From Mycobacterium persicum (GTDB lineage Bacteria > Actinomycetota > Actinomycetes > Mycobacteriales > Mycobacteriaceae): a DNA stretch of 64,000 nucleotides. The stretch lies in contig NZ_MVIF01000003.1 of assembly GCF_002086675.1 (NCBI RefSeq), forward strand, positions 55,252 through 119,251, given 5' to 3'. Of the stretch, positions 22,209 through 31,254 are shown one piece after another. Positions within the stretch are counted from its first letter, which is position 1, and every line of letters begins with the position of its first letter. Under the pieces are notes generated by a model. That model was not told where the DNA came from. It made no database searches and saw only the letters and a program-made list of their open reading frames with translations. Both the position numbers and the translations under genes were made by a program.

Positions 22209-23875
22209 CCACGATGTGGCTCGCGTACATTCCCAGCCCGCCGCGCGGCGTCTGGCACCTCGGGCCGCTGCCCATCCGCGCCTACGCGCTGTTCATCATC
22301 ACCGGCATCATCGTGGCCTTACTGATCGGCGATCGACGCTTTGCGGCCCGCGGCGGTGAGCGGGGCGTGATCTACGACATCGCGCTGTGGATGGTGCCTT
22401 TCGGCTTGATCGGCGGCAGGCTCTACCACCTGGCCACCGACTGGCGGACATATTTCGGCCATGGCGGCGCCGGGTTTGCCGCGGCACTGCGAATCTGGGA
22501 TGGCGGCCTGGGCATCTGGGGAGCGATCGCACTCGGCGCCGTCGGGGCGTGGATCGCCTGTCGACGCCGCGGAATTCCGCTGCCGGCTTTCTTGGACGCG
22601 GCCGCCCCCGCAGTCGTTTTGGCGCAGGCGATCGGCCGGCTCGGAAACTACTTCAATCAAGAGCTCTACGGCCGCGAAACCACAGTGCCGTGGGGACTGG
22701 AGATCTTCTACCGCCGCGATCCCGCCGGATTTGTCGACGTCCATTCCCTTGACGGTGTCTCGACCGGGCAGCTCGCGGTCGTCGTGCACCCGACGTTCCT
22801 CTACGAATTGCTGTGGAACGTACTGGTATTCGGCGTGCTCATCTATCTGGATCGGCGTTTCACGATCGGCCATGGGCGACTGTTCGGGCTTTACGTCGCG
22901 CTTTATTGCGTCGGGCGATTCGGTGTCGAGCTGATGCGTGACGATACCGCCACACACATCGCCGGAATCCGGATCAATTTGTTCACGTCAACTTTCGTGT
23001 TCATCGGCGCCGTGGTGTATGTGATCTTGGCGCCGAAGGGCCGGGAGGATCCGGCCACGGTGCGTGGCACCGCCGTGGTCGGCGAGGAAGCGGCCGAGCC
23101 GGCGGAAGTCGCCGCGCCTGAGGCAGAGCCCGCGGCTGTGAGTTCGGGTTCGGCGGCTGTCACCGCAGTCGCTGGGGCTGCCGATGCCGAAGACGACCAA
23201 CCGACTGCGTCGGCGGAAACCCAGCGAGCCGGCGAACCCGCCGAGCCGCAAACCCTGAAGACCTCGGCGTCCGAGGACGGCACAACCGACGCTCAAGAAG
23301 CGCAGACCGAGGAGCCGGAAACCGGTGAGGAAGCCGCCGAGGTGGTCCCCCAGGCCGAGGCTGAGCCGGCTGAGGCGGAAGAAGCCGAACAGGCCGAGGC
23401 TGAGCCGGCTGAGGCGGAAGAAGCCGAACAGGCCGAGGCTGAGCCGGCTGGGGCGGAAGAAGCCGAACAGGCCGAGGTTGAGCCGGTGCCCGTGCCCGAG
23501 GAGCCCGAGGTCGACGAAGCTCGAGCCGAAGAATCGGAGCTCGTCGTCGACGAGGCCGAGGCCGAGTCGGTGACGGATGAGGCTGAGGCTGCAGAGGCTG
23601 AAGCCGAATCAGCGGCCGGGGAGCCAGAACTCGCTGCGCCAGCTGCAGAGACCGAAGCCGAAGAGGCCGAAGCCTCAGAGCCTGACGCGGAGGACACCAC
23701 CGCGCCGAAGGCGGCGGCGGAGAATGCTTCCGGCGGTGCTGACGACCAGGATGATCACCTGGATGGCGACCAGGCACCGTCCGTTCCCAACTCGCCGACA
23801 CCGGATAACACCGGCTCGACACGGCAGGGCTGGCGGGCTCGGTTGCGAAATCGGCGACAGCGGCCGGGACGGTAG
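22205..23875 (+). CDS. lgt: Prolipoprotein diacylglyceryl transferase with long acidic C-terminal tail
   Basis: Lgt moves diacylglycerol from phosphatidylglycerol to the lipobox cysteine of prolipoproteins. Residues ~1-280 form the seven-helix enzyme with ARGGERGVIYD, GGRLYHLATDW, IWDGGLGIWGAI and the essential IGRLGNYFNQELYGRET signature. The last ~270 residues are Glu/Ala-rich and low complexity (AEPAEAEEAEQAE repeats), predicted disordered and cytoplasmic. Total length is 556 aa, against the ~468 I recall for M. tuberculosis Lgt, which also has a shorter acidic tail. The extra length comes partly from 39-base tandem repeats. The ATGA overlap with trpA puts it in the trp transcript. Confidence 0.95.
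   Translation: MTTMWLAYIPSPPRGVWHLGPLPIRAYALFIITGIIVALLIGDRRFAARGGERGVIYDIALWMVPFGLIGGRLYHLATDWRTYFGHGGAGFAAALRIWDGGLGIWGAIALGAVGAWIACRRRGIPLPAFLDAAAPAVVLAQAIGRLGNYFNQELYGRETTVPWGLEIFYRRDPAGFVDVHSLDGVSTGQLAVVVHPTFLYELLWNVLVFGVLIYLDRRFTIGHGRLFGLYVALYCVGRFGVELMRDDTATHIAGIRINLFTSTFVFIGAVVYVILAPKGREDPATVRGTAVVGEEAAEPAEVAAPEAEPAAVSSGSAAVTAVAGAADAEDDQPTASAETQRAGEPAEPQTLKTSASEDGTTDAQEAQTEEPETGEEAAEVVPQAEAEPAEAEEAEQAEAEPAEAEEAEQAEAEPAGAEEAEQAEVEPVPVPEEPEVDEARAEESELVVDEAEAESVTDEAEAAEAEAESAAGEPELAAPAAETEAEEAEASEPDAEDTTAPKAAAENASGGADDQDDHLDGDQAPSVPNSPTPDNTGSTRQGWRARLRNRRQRPGR
23357..23473 (+). repeat. 39-base in-frame tandem repeat in lgt
   Basis: Three copies (23357-23395, 23396-23434, 23435-23473) of a unit encoding EAEPAEAEEAEQA. 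The first two look identical and the third has at least one change (GAG to GGG, Glu to Gly). A degenerate fourth copy starts at 23474. It is a VNTR-type locus that changes tail length without shifting the frame. Confidence 0.85.
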
Positions 23876-23940
23876 CCGCCGGCGTGGTCCGGCACCAGCG
23901 GCCTCGGGCGCAGACCCACTGAATCTGGCATGCTGAAGCG

Positions 23941-24345
23941 GTGACTGACCAGTCGTGGGCTGCGCAGCCCGGTTCACCGGAGCAGCAACCGGGATATCCG
24001 CCGCCTTTTCCGCCGCCCTACTATCCGGAATACTCGCGGCCCGGCGGCTACTTCGGTCCGGCAGCCGACCCGTCAGCTCCCTTCGGTCGGCATCCTGTTA
24101 CCGGGCAACCACTTTCGGACAAATCGAAGACGGTCGCTGGGCTGTTACAGCTGTTGGGGCTGTTCGGCATCGCCGGTATCGGCCGAATCTACCTCGGGCA
24201 CACCGGGATGGGCATCGCACAGCTGCTCGTCGGTTGGCTGACGTGCGGGGTCGGCGCGGTCATCTGGGGCGTCATCGACGCGGTGCTGATCCTGACTGAC
24301 AAAGTGAGCGACCCGTGGGGTCGCCCATTGCGCGATGGAACCTGA
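23941..24345 (+). CDS. TM2-domain membrane protein
   Basis: A 134-residue protein with a Pro/Tyr/Gly-rich cytoplasmic N-terminus (residues 1-55, repeated PPFPPPYYPEY-like motifs). Two hydrophobic helices follow, flanking a DxF/YLG-type turn: LGLFGIAGIGRIYLGHTGMGIAQLL then VGAVIWGVIDAVLIL. That is the TM2 domain signature. It corresponds to Rv1615. The GTG at 23941 is 7 bases after CATGCT, so the message may be leaderless. The next gene starts inside its 3' end. Function unknown. Confidence 0.85.
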   Translation: MTDQSWAAQPGSPEQQPGYPPPFPPPYYPEYSRPGGYFGPAADPSAPFGRHPVTGQPLSDKSKTVAGLLQLLGLFGIAGIGRIYLGHTGMGIAQLLVGWLTCGVGAVIWGVIDAVLILTDKVSDPWGRPLRDGT

Positions 24346-24787
24346 TCGGCCCGCCCCGGCATCGGGGGCGCGGGGAAAGCACGCTCGGCGGCTTCGTCAT
24401 CTCTGCGGCGCCGCGGGCTCGGCCGTGCTGTTGGTGGGCGCACTGGGCTACGTCGGCGTGGTCGATCCGCACCGCAGCCACTCGCTGTACCCGCAATGTC
24501 CGTTCAAGTTGCTCACCGGCTGGAATTGTCCCGCGTGCGGTGGACTGCGGATGACGCACGACCTGCTGCACGGTGATGTCGCGGCCGCCGTCAATGACAA
24601 CATTTTCTTGGTTTTCTTGTTGGCCGGCATCCCCATGCTTGCCGGTTGGATGCTGCGGCGCCGCCGCAATGGGCAGTCGTGGCTGCCCGCGCCCGCGATC
24701 ATCACCCTTGCGGTGGCGACGGTGGTGTGGACCGTGCTGCGTAACCTGCCCGGCTTCCCGTTGGTGCCAACCGTTCTGGGCGTTTGA
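24335..24787 (+). CDS. DUF2752 membrane protein
   Basis: A 150-residue membrane protein with an N-terminal hydrophobic helix (~24-44). The conserved family core CPFKLLTGWNCPACGGLRMTHDLLHGD holds three cysteines (CxxxxxTGxxCPxCG), and two further helices follow (~92-106 and ~119-135). The pattern is DUF2752 (Rv1616). The cysteines could bind metal, which is inference. It overlaps the upstream TM2 gene by 11 bases. Confidence 0.88.
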   Translation: MEPDRPAPASGARGKHARRLRHLCGAAGSAVLLVGALGYVGVVDPHRSHSLYPQCPFKLLTGWNCPACGGLRMTHDLLHGDVAAAVNDNIFLVFLLAGIPMLAGWMLRRRRNGQSWLPAPAIITLAVATVVWTVLRNLPGFPLVPTVLGV

Positions 24788-24812
24788 CCTCAGCCGGCGC
24801 CGGCCCGGTAGC

Positions 24813-25562
24813 TCAGTTGCCGAAGCCCGTCAACGGGCCCGGCGCACCAGTAGCCGCGCTAAGCCGACTGGCGGCAAAGGCCACCCCCTGCTCCACCACC
24901 AGCCCGTCGCCTGCGTACGCGTCATGGGCGGCGAAGTTCAGCCCGTCGGAGCACACCGGGTCTTCGGGTTCGCACACCTTGATGGTCTTGGCCTGATACG
25001 CGGGACCGATAGCGACCGGGGGCTGGCCGAGGAAGTCCATCGCCCGGTGATTGGGCAACCCGAACAACACCACCGCGGCGACGTGGTCAGCCACTTCGGG
25101 CGCCAACGGCTTGGGCACGCTGGCGGGATCGACTCCATCCGGCACCGCGGCCGACGTGACAAAGCCCATCACGGCCGCTCCCTGCGAATATCCGCCGAGG
25201 ACCATTTTGGTCTGGGGACAGCTGCCCGCCATGGAAACGACATGAGCACTAGCGTCTCGGATGCCGTCGATCCCGGTGTCCCACTGGTCACTGGCCGGGT
25301 AGTTGACCGGATATACCCCGAACGTCTTGCCGCCGGCTCGGGAGCGCAGGGAGTCGACAAATGCCTGCCCCGTGGGTCCGACACCCGGAGCCTCACCGGT
25401 ACCCCGGGCGAACACCACCTCGACGTCGGGGCAGGGCTCCGCGGACGCCGTCGGGACCACAAAGCCGGAAAGGACGGAGGCGCTGATACCCCACGCGGTG
25501 ACGACTGCGGGACCAAGGATTCGGACGACGGGAGAAGCAATCACGGCGGGGAAGGTGTCCAT
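24813..25562 (-). CDS. Secreted cutinase family esterase
   Basis: A 249-residue exported alpha/beta hydrolase. The N-terminal signal peptide has a hydrophobic stretch and an ASAEP cleavage site near residue 42. Mature features are CPDVEVVFARGTGE, the nucleophile elbow LGGYSQGAAVM (catalytic Ser), and VCSDGLNFAAHDAY with catalytic Asp and His. Conserved Cys pairs (CP..., SCP, VCEPEDPVC) fit cutinase disulfides. Mycobacterial cutinase-like proteins hydrolyse esters, lipids or thioesters outside the cell. It lies between the DUF2752 gene and pykA on the opposite strand, where I recall no gene in M. tuberculosis. Confidence 0.92.
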   Translation of the reverse strand: MDTFPAVIASPVVRILGPAVVTAWGISASVLSGFVVPTASAEPCPDVEVVFARGTGEAPGVGPTGQAFVDSLRSRAGGKTFGVYPVNYPASDQWDTGIDGIRDASAHVVSMAGSCPQTKMVLGGYSQGAAVMGFVTSAAVPDGVDPASVPKPLAPEVADHVAAVVLFGLPNHRAMDFLGQPPVAIGPAYQAKTIKVCEPEDPVCSDGLNFAAHDAYAGDGLVVEQGVAFAASRLSAATGAPGPLTGFGN

Positions 25563-25775
25563 ACGAGGAGTTTCTCAAATTGGCAAATTTTCGTCACCTT
25601 TTGCACGCGGAAAGTTGCCCGCGTACGGCAATCGACGGGCTGACGCCGCCGCGGCCGGTCCGCGTTTGCATCGCGCGGAGAGTGGGAGCGCGCACCGGTG
25701 TTGCGACGCCCACGGTCTGCCGTGGTCCCGATGCGCGGGTATCGGCGAGGCGCACCGAAGGCACATGACCGCGAC

Positions 25776-25781
25776 TATGCT
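25776..25781 (+). promoter_or_regulatory. -10 element of pykA, near-leaderless
   Basis: TATGCT fits the mycobacterial TAnnnT -10. It ends 8 bases before the GTG at 25790, predicting a 5' leader of about 0-2 bases. No Shine-Dalgarno is present. Confidence 0.5.
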
Positions 25782-25789
25782 TTGTCGTC

Positions 25790-27208
25790 GTGACAAGACG
25801 CGGGAAGATCGTCTGCACTCTCGGGCCGGCCACCCAATCGGACGACATGGTCAGAGCGCTGGTCGAAGCCGGAATGGACGTCGCCCGAATGAACTTCAGC
25901 CACGGCGACTATGCGGATCACGAGGCGGCCTACAAACGAGTGCGGGCAGCCTCGGATGCCACCGGACGCGCCGTCGGCCTGCTCGCCGACCTTCAAGGTC
26001 CCAAGATCAGGTTGGGGCGCTTCGCCGGCGGGCCGACCTATTGGGCTGACGGTGAAACGGTCCGGATCACCGTCGAAGACTGCGACGGCTGCCATGACCG
26101 GGTGTCCACCACCTACAAGAGGTTGGCTCAGGACGCGACGGCCGGTGACCGCGTGCTGGTCGACGACGGCAAAGTCGGGCTGGTGGTCGATCACGTCGAC
26201 GGCGACGACGTGGTCTGCACTGTCGTCGAGGGCGGCCCGGTCAGCAATAACAAGGGAATCTCGCTGCCCGGCATGAGTGTTTCCGCGCCCGCGCTGTCGG
26301 ACAAGGACATCGAGGACCTGACATTCGCACTGAACTTGGGCATCGACATGGTGGCGCTCTCCTTCGTGCGCTCGCCCTCTGATGTCGAACTAGTCCACGA
26401 GGTGATGGACCGGATCGGCCGGCGAGTCCCGGTGATCGCCAAGCTGGAAAAACCCGAAGCCATCGACAACCTCGAGGCCATCGTGCTGGCCTTCGACGCC
26501 GTTATGGTGGCGCGCGGTGATCTCGGGGTCGAGCTGCCCCTGGAAGAGGTTCCGCTGGTGCAGAAGCGGGCCATCCAGATGGCGCGGGAGAACGCCAAGC
26601 CGGTGATCGTGGCGACCCAGATGCTGGACTCGATGATCGAGAATTCGCGGCCGACCCGCGCCGAGGCCTCCGACGTCGCCAACGCGGTGCTCGACGGCGC
26701 CGACGCGCTGATGCTGTCCGGTGAAACGTCGGTCGGTAAGTATCCGCTGTTGGCGGTGCGGACCATGTCGCGGATCATCTGTGCGGTCGAAGAGAATTCG
26801 ACGGCGGCTCCGCCGTTGACGCATGTGCCGCGCACCAAGCGGGGCGTGATCTCCTATGCCGCCCGCGACATCGGTGAGCGACTGGACGCCAAGGCCCTGG
26901 TCGCTTTCACCCAATCCGGCGACACGGTGCGACGGCTGGCCCGCCTGCACACCCCGCTGCCGCTGCTGGCCTTCACCGCGTGGCCCGAGGTGCGCAGCCA
27001 GCTTGCGATGACCTGGGGCACCGAGACATTCATCGTTCCGAAGATGGAGTCCACCGACGGCATGATCCGCCAGGTCGACAAGTCGCTGCTGGAACTCGGC
27101 CGTTACAAGCGGGGCGACCTGGTGGTGATCGTCGCGGGTGCGCCTCCGGGCACGGTCGGTTCAACCAACCTGATCCACGTGCACCGGATCGGTGAGGACG
27201 ACGTTTAG
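25790..27208 (+). CDS. pykA: Pyruvate kinase
   Basis: Converts phosphoenolpyruvate and ADP to pyruvate and ATP. The 472-residue protein has all catalytic blocks: RRGKIVCTLGPATQS, MDVARMNFSHGDY, LLADLQGPKIRLG, the active-site VIAKLEKPEAIDNLEAI, FDAVMVARGDLGVELP (metal ligands) and VIVATQMLDSMIENSRPTRAE. A C-terminal allosteric domain ends with VVIVAGAPPGTVGSTNLI. The tesB gene begins immediately after its TAG. Confidence 0.96.
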   Translation: MTRRGKIVCTLGPATQSDDMVRALVEAGMDVARMNFSHGDYADHEAAYKRVRAASDATGRAVGLLADLQGPKIRLGRFAGGPTYWADGETVRITVEDCDGCHDRVSTTYKRLAQDATAGDRVLVDDGKVGLVVDHVDGDDVVCTVVEGGPVSNNKGISLPGMSVSAPALSDKDIEDLTFALNLGIDMVALSFVRSPSDVELVHEVMDRIGRRVPVIAKLEKPEAIDNLEAIVLAFDAVMVARGDLGVELPLEEVPLVQKRAIQMARENAKPVIVATQMLDSMIENSRPTRAEASDVANAVLDGADALMLSGETSVGKYPLLAVRTMSRIICAVEENSTAAPPLTHVPRTKRGVISYAARDIGERLDAKALVAFTQSGDTVRRLARLHTPLPLLAFTAWPEVRSQLAMTWGTETFIVPKMESTDGMIRQVDKSLLELGRYKRGDLVVIVAGAPPGTVGSTNLIHVHRIGEDDV

Positions 27209-28075
27209 TTGTCCGATTTTGATGAGCTGCTGGCGGTGCTGGATCTCCACCGGGTCGCCGACGACCGGTTCATCGGATCTCATCCCAGCAAGAACCCGAT
27301 GCGCACTTTCGGTGGGTTGCTGGTGGCGCAGTCGTTCGTCGCCAGCACCCGCACGCTGACCCGCGAAGAGCTACCGCCCAGCGCGCTCTCGGTGCATTTC
27401 ATCAACGGGGGCGACACCACCAAGGACATCGAATTCCATGTGGTGCGGTTGCGCGACGAGCGGCGGTTCGCCAACCGGCGTGTCGACGCGGTACAGGACG
27501 GCACGTTGCTGTCGTCGGCGATGATCTCCTACATGTCCGGCGGTCCCGGGCTCGAGCACGGTGTCGAGCCACCGGAGGTGGACGAGCCGCACATCCGGCC
27601 GCCAATTAGTGAGCTATTGCGTGGCTATGAGGAAACCGTTCCGCACTTCGTCAACGCGTTGCAACCGATCGAGTGGCGCTATACCAACGACCCCTCCTGG
27701 GTGATGCGGGAGAAGGGTGATCGGCTGCCCTATAACCGCGTCTGGGTCAAGGCGCTGGGCACGATGCCCGACGACCCGGTGCTGCACACTGCGACGATGT
27801 TGTACTCCTCGGACACCACGGTGCTGGACTCGGTGATCACCACCCACGGGCTGTCCTGGGGCTTCGACCGCATCTTTGCCGCCTCCGCCAACCACTCGGT
27901 GTGGTTTCACCGGCAGGTCGACTTCGACGACTGGGTCCTTTATTCGACATCGTCACCGGTAGCCGCGGATTCGCGCGGGCTGGGTATCGGGCATTTCTTC
28001 GACCGCGGCGGGCGACTCATCGCAACCGTGGTGCAGGAGGGCGTCGTGAAATACTTTCCCGCGGCTCGCCGATAG
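27209..28075 (+). CDS. tesB: Acyl-CoA thioesterase II
   Basis: A 288-residue double hot-dog thioesterase of the TesB family hydrolysing acyl-CoAs. Seen: FIGSHPSKNPMRTFGGLLVAQSFVAS in pieces, SVHFINGGDTTKDIEFHV, RRFANRRVDAVQDG, and the second hot-dog with the catalytic-type ATMLYSSDTTVLDSVI, SANHSVWFHR and GHFFDRGGRLIATVVQEG. It uses a TTG start directly abutting the pykA stop, so it relies on coupling with pykA. It corresponds to tesB1. Confidence 0.92.
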   Translation: MSDFDELLAVLDLHRVADDRFIGSHPSKNPMRTFGGLLVAQSFVASTRTLTREELPPSALSVHFINGGDTTKDIEFHVVRLRDERRFANRRVDAVQDGTLLSSAMISYMSGGPGLEHGVEPPEVDEPHIRPPISELLRGYEETVPHFVNALQPIEWRYTNDPSWVMREKGDRLPYNRVWVKALGTMPDDPVLHTATMLYSSDTTVLDSVITTHGLSWGFDRIFAASANHSVWFHRQVDFDDWVLYSTSSPVAADSRGLGIGHFFDRGGRLIATVVQEGVVKYFPAARR

Positions 28076-28191
28076 ACAGGTGGGGTAACCGCAGGACAAC
28101 CGCCTGGTTTCGGCTCAACCCGGCCACGCTCAGGCGTACCGTTCCAGGTAGCGGGTACCCGTCCGGCAGCTGAGAGGCAGGTCAGCGGGAG

Positions 28192-29613
28192 GTGAGTGTG
28201 AACGAACCGTCGGTCGATGTCGCGCCGAGGGTCCGTGCCCGCGAACGCGTCGTCGTGCACGTCGATACATTCAGGGCTCGCCTTGTCGGCGCCCTTGCGG
28301 TGTTCTGCGCGGCGTGCTGGCTCATTGCGCTGCTCGCGCATAACTACCGGCACGAGGATTGGCAGGCGGCCGGGCGGCTGAGTTGGTCGCTGACGATCCT
28401 GGCGGCGGTGGCGTTGATAGCCCGGGGTATCTTCCTCGGGCGTCCGGTCACGGCCATGCATGCGGCTGCGGCCGCGCTATTCCTGGTCGCGGGGCTGGGC
28501 CTGCATGTGCTGTCCTTCGACCTGGCCGGTGAGATGCTGATCGCCGGATCGGGGTTGGTGTTGATGTGGCCGACGTCGTCGCATCCACGACCTGGTGACT
28601 TGCCCCGGGTGTGGGCATTGATCAACGCCACCAGCGAGGATCCGTTGGCACCGTTCGCCATGCAGGCGGGCAAGTGCTACCACTTCAGCGCGGTCGGCAC
28701 CGCGGCGCTGGCATACCGGACGCGGCTGGGCTTTGCGGTGGTCGCCGGGGACCCGATTGGTGACGAATCGCAGTTTCCCGAGCTGATTGCCGACTTCGTC
28801 GCCACCTGTCATGCCCGCGGCTGGCGGATTGCGGTGCTGGCCTGCAGTGAGCGACGGCTGAGCCTGTGGACCGACCCCGACGTGCCGGGACGGTCGCTGC
28901 GGGCGGTACCCATCGGGCGGGACGTCGTCATCGATGTCCCCAACTTCGCGATGGTGGGCCGCAAGTTCCGCAACCTGCGTCAGGCCGTCAAACGGACCCA
29001 TAACGCCGGCATCACCACCGAAATCGTGGCCGAACGGGAACTCGACGACAAGCAGCGCGCAGAGCTGACCGAGATGCTGCTGGCGTCCCCCAAAGGGGCG
29101 CGTACCGATCGCGGCTTCTGCATGAGCCTGGACGGCGTACTGGAAGGCAAATACCCAGGCGTTCAGCTGATCATCGCCAGGGACGCTTCGGGGCGGGTGC
29201 AGGGCTTCGACCGATTCACGACCGCGGGTGGCGGCAGTGATTTCTCCCTCGACGTGCCCTGGCGGCGCCGCGGTGCCCCGAACGGGATCGACGAGCGGCT
29301 CAGCGTCGACATGATCACCGCCGCCAAAGAGGCTGGCGCGCAGCGGCTGTCGCTAGCCTTCGCGGCGTTCCCGGAGATCTTCGACGCGGCACACCGGAGC
29401 CGGCCGCAACGCGTGTTCTATCTGCTGATCCATCTGCTCGACCCGTTCATCTCCCTGGAGTCCTTGTACCGGTACCTGGGTAAATTTCACGCATTGGACG
29501 AACGGCGCTATGCGCTGGTCTCGTTGACCCAGATCGTTCCGCTGCTGCTGGTGTTGCTCTCCCTGGAGTTCATGCCGCGGCGCCGCGGGCTACCCGAAGG
29601 GGCACGCCGGTGA
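28192..29613 (+). CDS. Membrane protein with a C-terminal DUF2156 (MprF-like) domain
   Basis: A 473-residue protein. Four hydrophobic helices (~31-50, 64-83, 90-104, 109-126) precede a cytosolic GNAT-like DUF2156 domain (~135-430): CYHFSAVGTAALAYR, VVAGDPIGDE, VGRKFRNLRQAVKRTHNAG, GFDRFTTAGGGSDFSLD. A terminal hydrophobic segment follows (~440-457). In LysX/MprF proteins this domain transfers amino acids to phosphatidylglycerol. Activity here is inferred only by fold. The GTG at 28192 has GGGAGG upstream; another GTG lies at 28198. Its 3' end overlaps the convergent cydC by 24 bases. It corresponds to Rv1619. Confidence 0.85.
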   Translation: MSVNEPSVDVAPRVRARERVVVHVDTFRARLVGALAVFCAACWLIALLAHNYRHEDWQAAGRLSWSLTILAAVALIARGIFLGRPVTAMHAAAAALFLVAGLGLHVLSFDLAGEMLIAGSGLVLMWPTSSHPRPGDLPRVWALINATSEDPLAPFAMQAGKCYHFSAVGTAALAYRTRLGFAVVAGDPIGDESQFPELIADFVATCHARGWRIAVLACSERRLSLWTDPDVPGRSLRAVPIGRDVVIDVPNFAMVGRKFRNLRQAVKRTHNAGITTEIVAERELDDKQRAELTEMLLASPKGARTDRGFCMSLDGVLEGKYPGVQLIIARDASGRVQGFDRFTTAGGGSDFSLDVPWRRRGAPNGIDERLSVDMITAAKEAGAQRLSLAFAAFPEIFDAAHRSRPQRVFYLLIHLLDPFISLESLYRYLGKFHALDERRYALVSLTQIVPLLLVLLSLEFMPRRRGLPEGARR

Positions 29614-31254
29614 GCCGACGCTGAGTCGGGCGCAGGCAATGTCGTCGGGCAGGTGGTGGGTGGCCACCACAACCGTCCGGTCGCCCAGAATCGGCCCCGG
29701 GCCTGGCATCAGCAAGTCGCGCAGGACGGCCTCGGCGTCGGTCGCGTCAAGGTGTTCGGTTGGCTCGTCCAGCAGCACAATTCGGGCGGGGGACAGCACC
29801 GCCCGCGCGAGCAGCAGCCGTCGGCGTTGTCCTGCTGAAAGTCCTTGCACGCCACCGATCAACACCGTCGACAAGCCCTCTGGAAGGCCGGCCAGCCAGT
29901 CGCCGAGGCCGGCTTTCGCCAGTGCGGCCGTCAATTCGTCATCGCCGCAATCGCCGCGGACAACCAACAGGTTATCTCGTACGGTGGTGGCGAAGACATG
30001 TGCGTCTTCGGCGAAAAAGGTGACAGCTCTTCGCAGTTCGGCTTCATCGAAGGGGCTCACGTCGGTTCCGTCCACGAGCACCCGGCCGTCTAGTGGCGGC
30101 AACAGCCCGGCCAGCGTCATCAGCAGCGTCGTCTTGCCGGAGCCGCTGGGGCCGGTGACGGCGAGCCGACCACCCGGTGGCAGGTCGAGCACCGCCTGGC
30201 ACGACCGTACCGCCAAGTGACCGCACCAGACGTCGGCGGATAGCCGGCCGGTGCTCGGGGGCCCCGCTGGTGTTGGCGCGGCCCGGGCCGGGCGACTGTC
30301 CTCGGGCGGAGTCAGGTCAAGCAGCCGCCGTGCCGCGATACGTGACCGGGTCAGCTGGACCGCGGCCACCGGAAGTGCGGTCGTCGCCTCGAAGGCCGAC
30401 AATGGCAACAACATCAGCACGGCCAGCGTCGTCGGCGCCACCGTGGGAGCCATGCCGATTGCCGCCGCCACCGCACCCAACACGCTGATCCCGATCGCCG
30501 CGGTCGGTATCGCCTCGGCGATCGCCGCCGGCCTGGCCGCGGCGTCGCGAGCCCTACCCCAAGCACGTTGTTGCCGTTGGGATTCGGCAATGATGTCGGT
30601 GAGGACTCCGGCGACCCGAAGCTCGGGTGCGTGCTCGAGTGCGACCATGGCCGACGTGTCGCGGCCGCCATGATGCCGCCGGGCCAGCGTCTCGTGTTGC
30701 ACGGCGGCTCTGCCGGCAAGCCAAGGCGCGACGACCCCGGCCACCAACAGGCAGATCGCCAGGACCGCTGCGGCCGGCGCCGAGATGATCGCAACGGCCG
30801 TGGTCGCGGCCAGCGCCAGTAATGCGGCGACGCCGATCGGTACCACCGCACGGACCAGCATGTCGGCCAAGGTGTCGACGTCGGCACCGACTCGGGCCAC
30901 CACCTCGCCGCTGTGCAGCCGGACCGCCGCCGCCGGCGGTCCCACGGCCAGCCGGTGGTAGATCCGGGCGCGCGCTGCGCCGGCCGCGCGCAGCGCGGTG
31001 TCGTGGGTGGCAAGTCGCCCGCAATAGTGCAGAATCCCGCGCGAAATCGCGAACGTTCGCACCGCGACGACCGCGACGGACAAGTCCAGCACGGGCGGCA
31101 TCTGCCAGGCGCGGGTGATCAACCATGCCGAAACGCCGGCCAAGGCGAGGCCGCTGCCCAGTGACAACGCCGCCAGAACAATCGCGGCCAGGATGCGCCC
31201 CAATCGCGGACGCAGCAGGTCATAGCCGGCCGGCAGCGGATCAGACCGGGGCAT
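29590..31254 (-). CDS. cydC: Heterodimeric ABC exporter subunit CydC (cytochrome bd assembly)
   Basis: A 554-residue half-transporter: six-helix membrane domain (residues ~15-310) then an ATPase domain with Walker A GPSGSGKTTLLM, the signature GLSAGQRRRLLLARA, Walker B RIVLLDEPTEHLDA and an H-loop THH. CydDC exports thiols (cysteine, glutathione in E. coli) and is needed for cytochrome bd assembly. It starts inside the cydD 3' end, so the two are coupled. Only the start at 31254 (MPRSDPLPAG) gives the right N-terminus; longer in-frame reading runs antisense-like through cydD. Confidence 0.93.
   Translation of the reverse strand: MPRSDPLPAGYDLLRPRLGRILAAIVLAALSLGSGLALAGVSAWLITRAWQMPPVLDLSVAVVAVRTFAISRGILHYCGRLATHDTALRAAGAARARIYHRLAVGPPAAAVRLHSGEVVARVGADVDTLADMLVRAVVPIGVAALLALAATTAVAIISAPAAAVLAICLLVAGVVAPWLAGRAAVQHETLARRHHGGRDTSAMVALEHAPELRVAGVLTDIIAESQRQQRAWGRARDAAARPAAIAEAIPTAAIGISVLGAVAAAIGMAPTVAPTTLAVLMLLPLSAFEATTALPVAAVQLTRSRIAARRLLDLTPPEDSRPARAAPTPAGPPSTGRLSADVWCGHLAVRSCQAVLDLPPGGRLAVTGPSGSGKTTLLMTLAGLLPPLDGRVLVDGTDVSPFDEAELRRAVTFFAEDAHVFATTVRDNLLVVRGDCGDDELTAALAKAGLGDWLAGLPEGLSTVLIGGVQGLSAGQRRRLLLARAVLSPARIVLLDEPTEHLDATDAEAVLRDLLMPGPGPILGDRTVVVATHHLPDDIACARLSVGSPACPFG

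Noticed and set aside
24808..24890. tRNA-like stretch GGCCCGGTAGCTCAGTTG
   Set aside because: It looks like a tRNA acceptor/D-arm start, but no T-arm (GGTTCGAATCC) or matching acceptor follows. It is the 3' coding end of the cutinase gene on the other strand.
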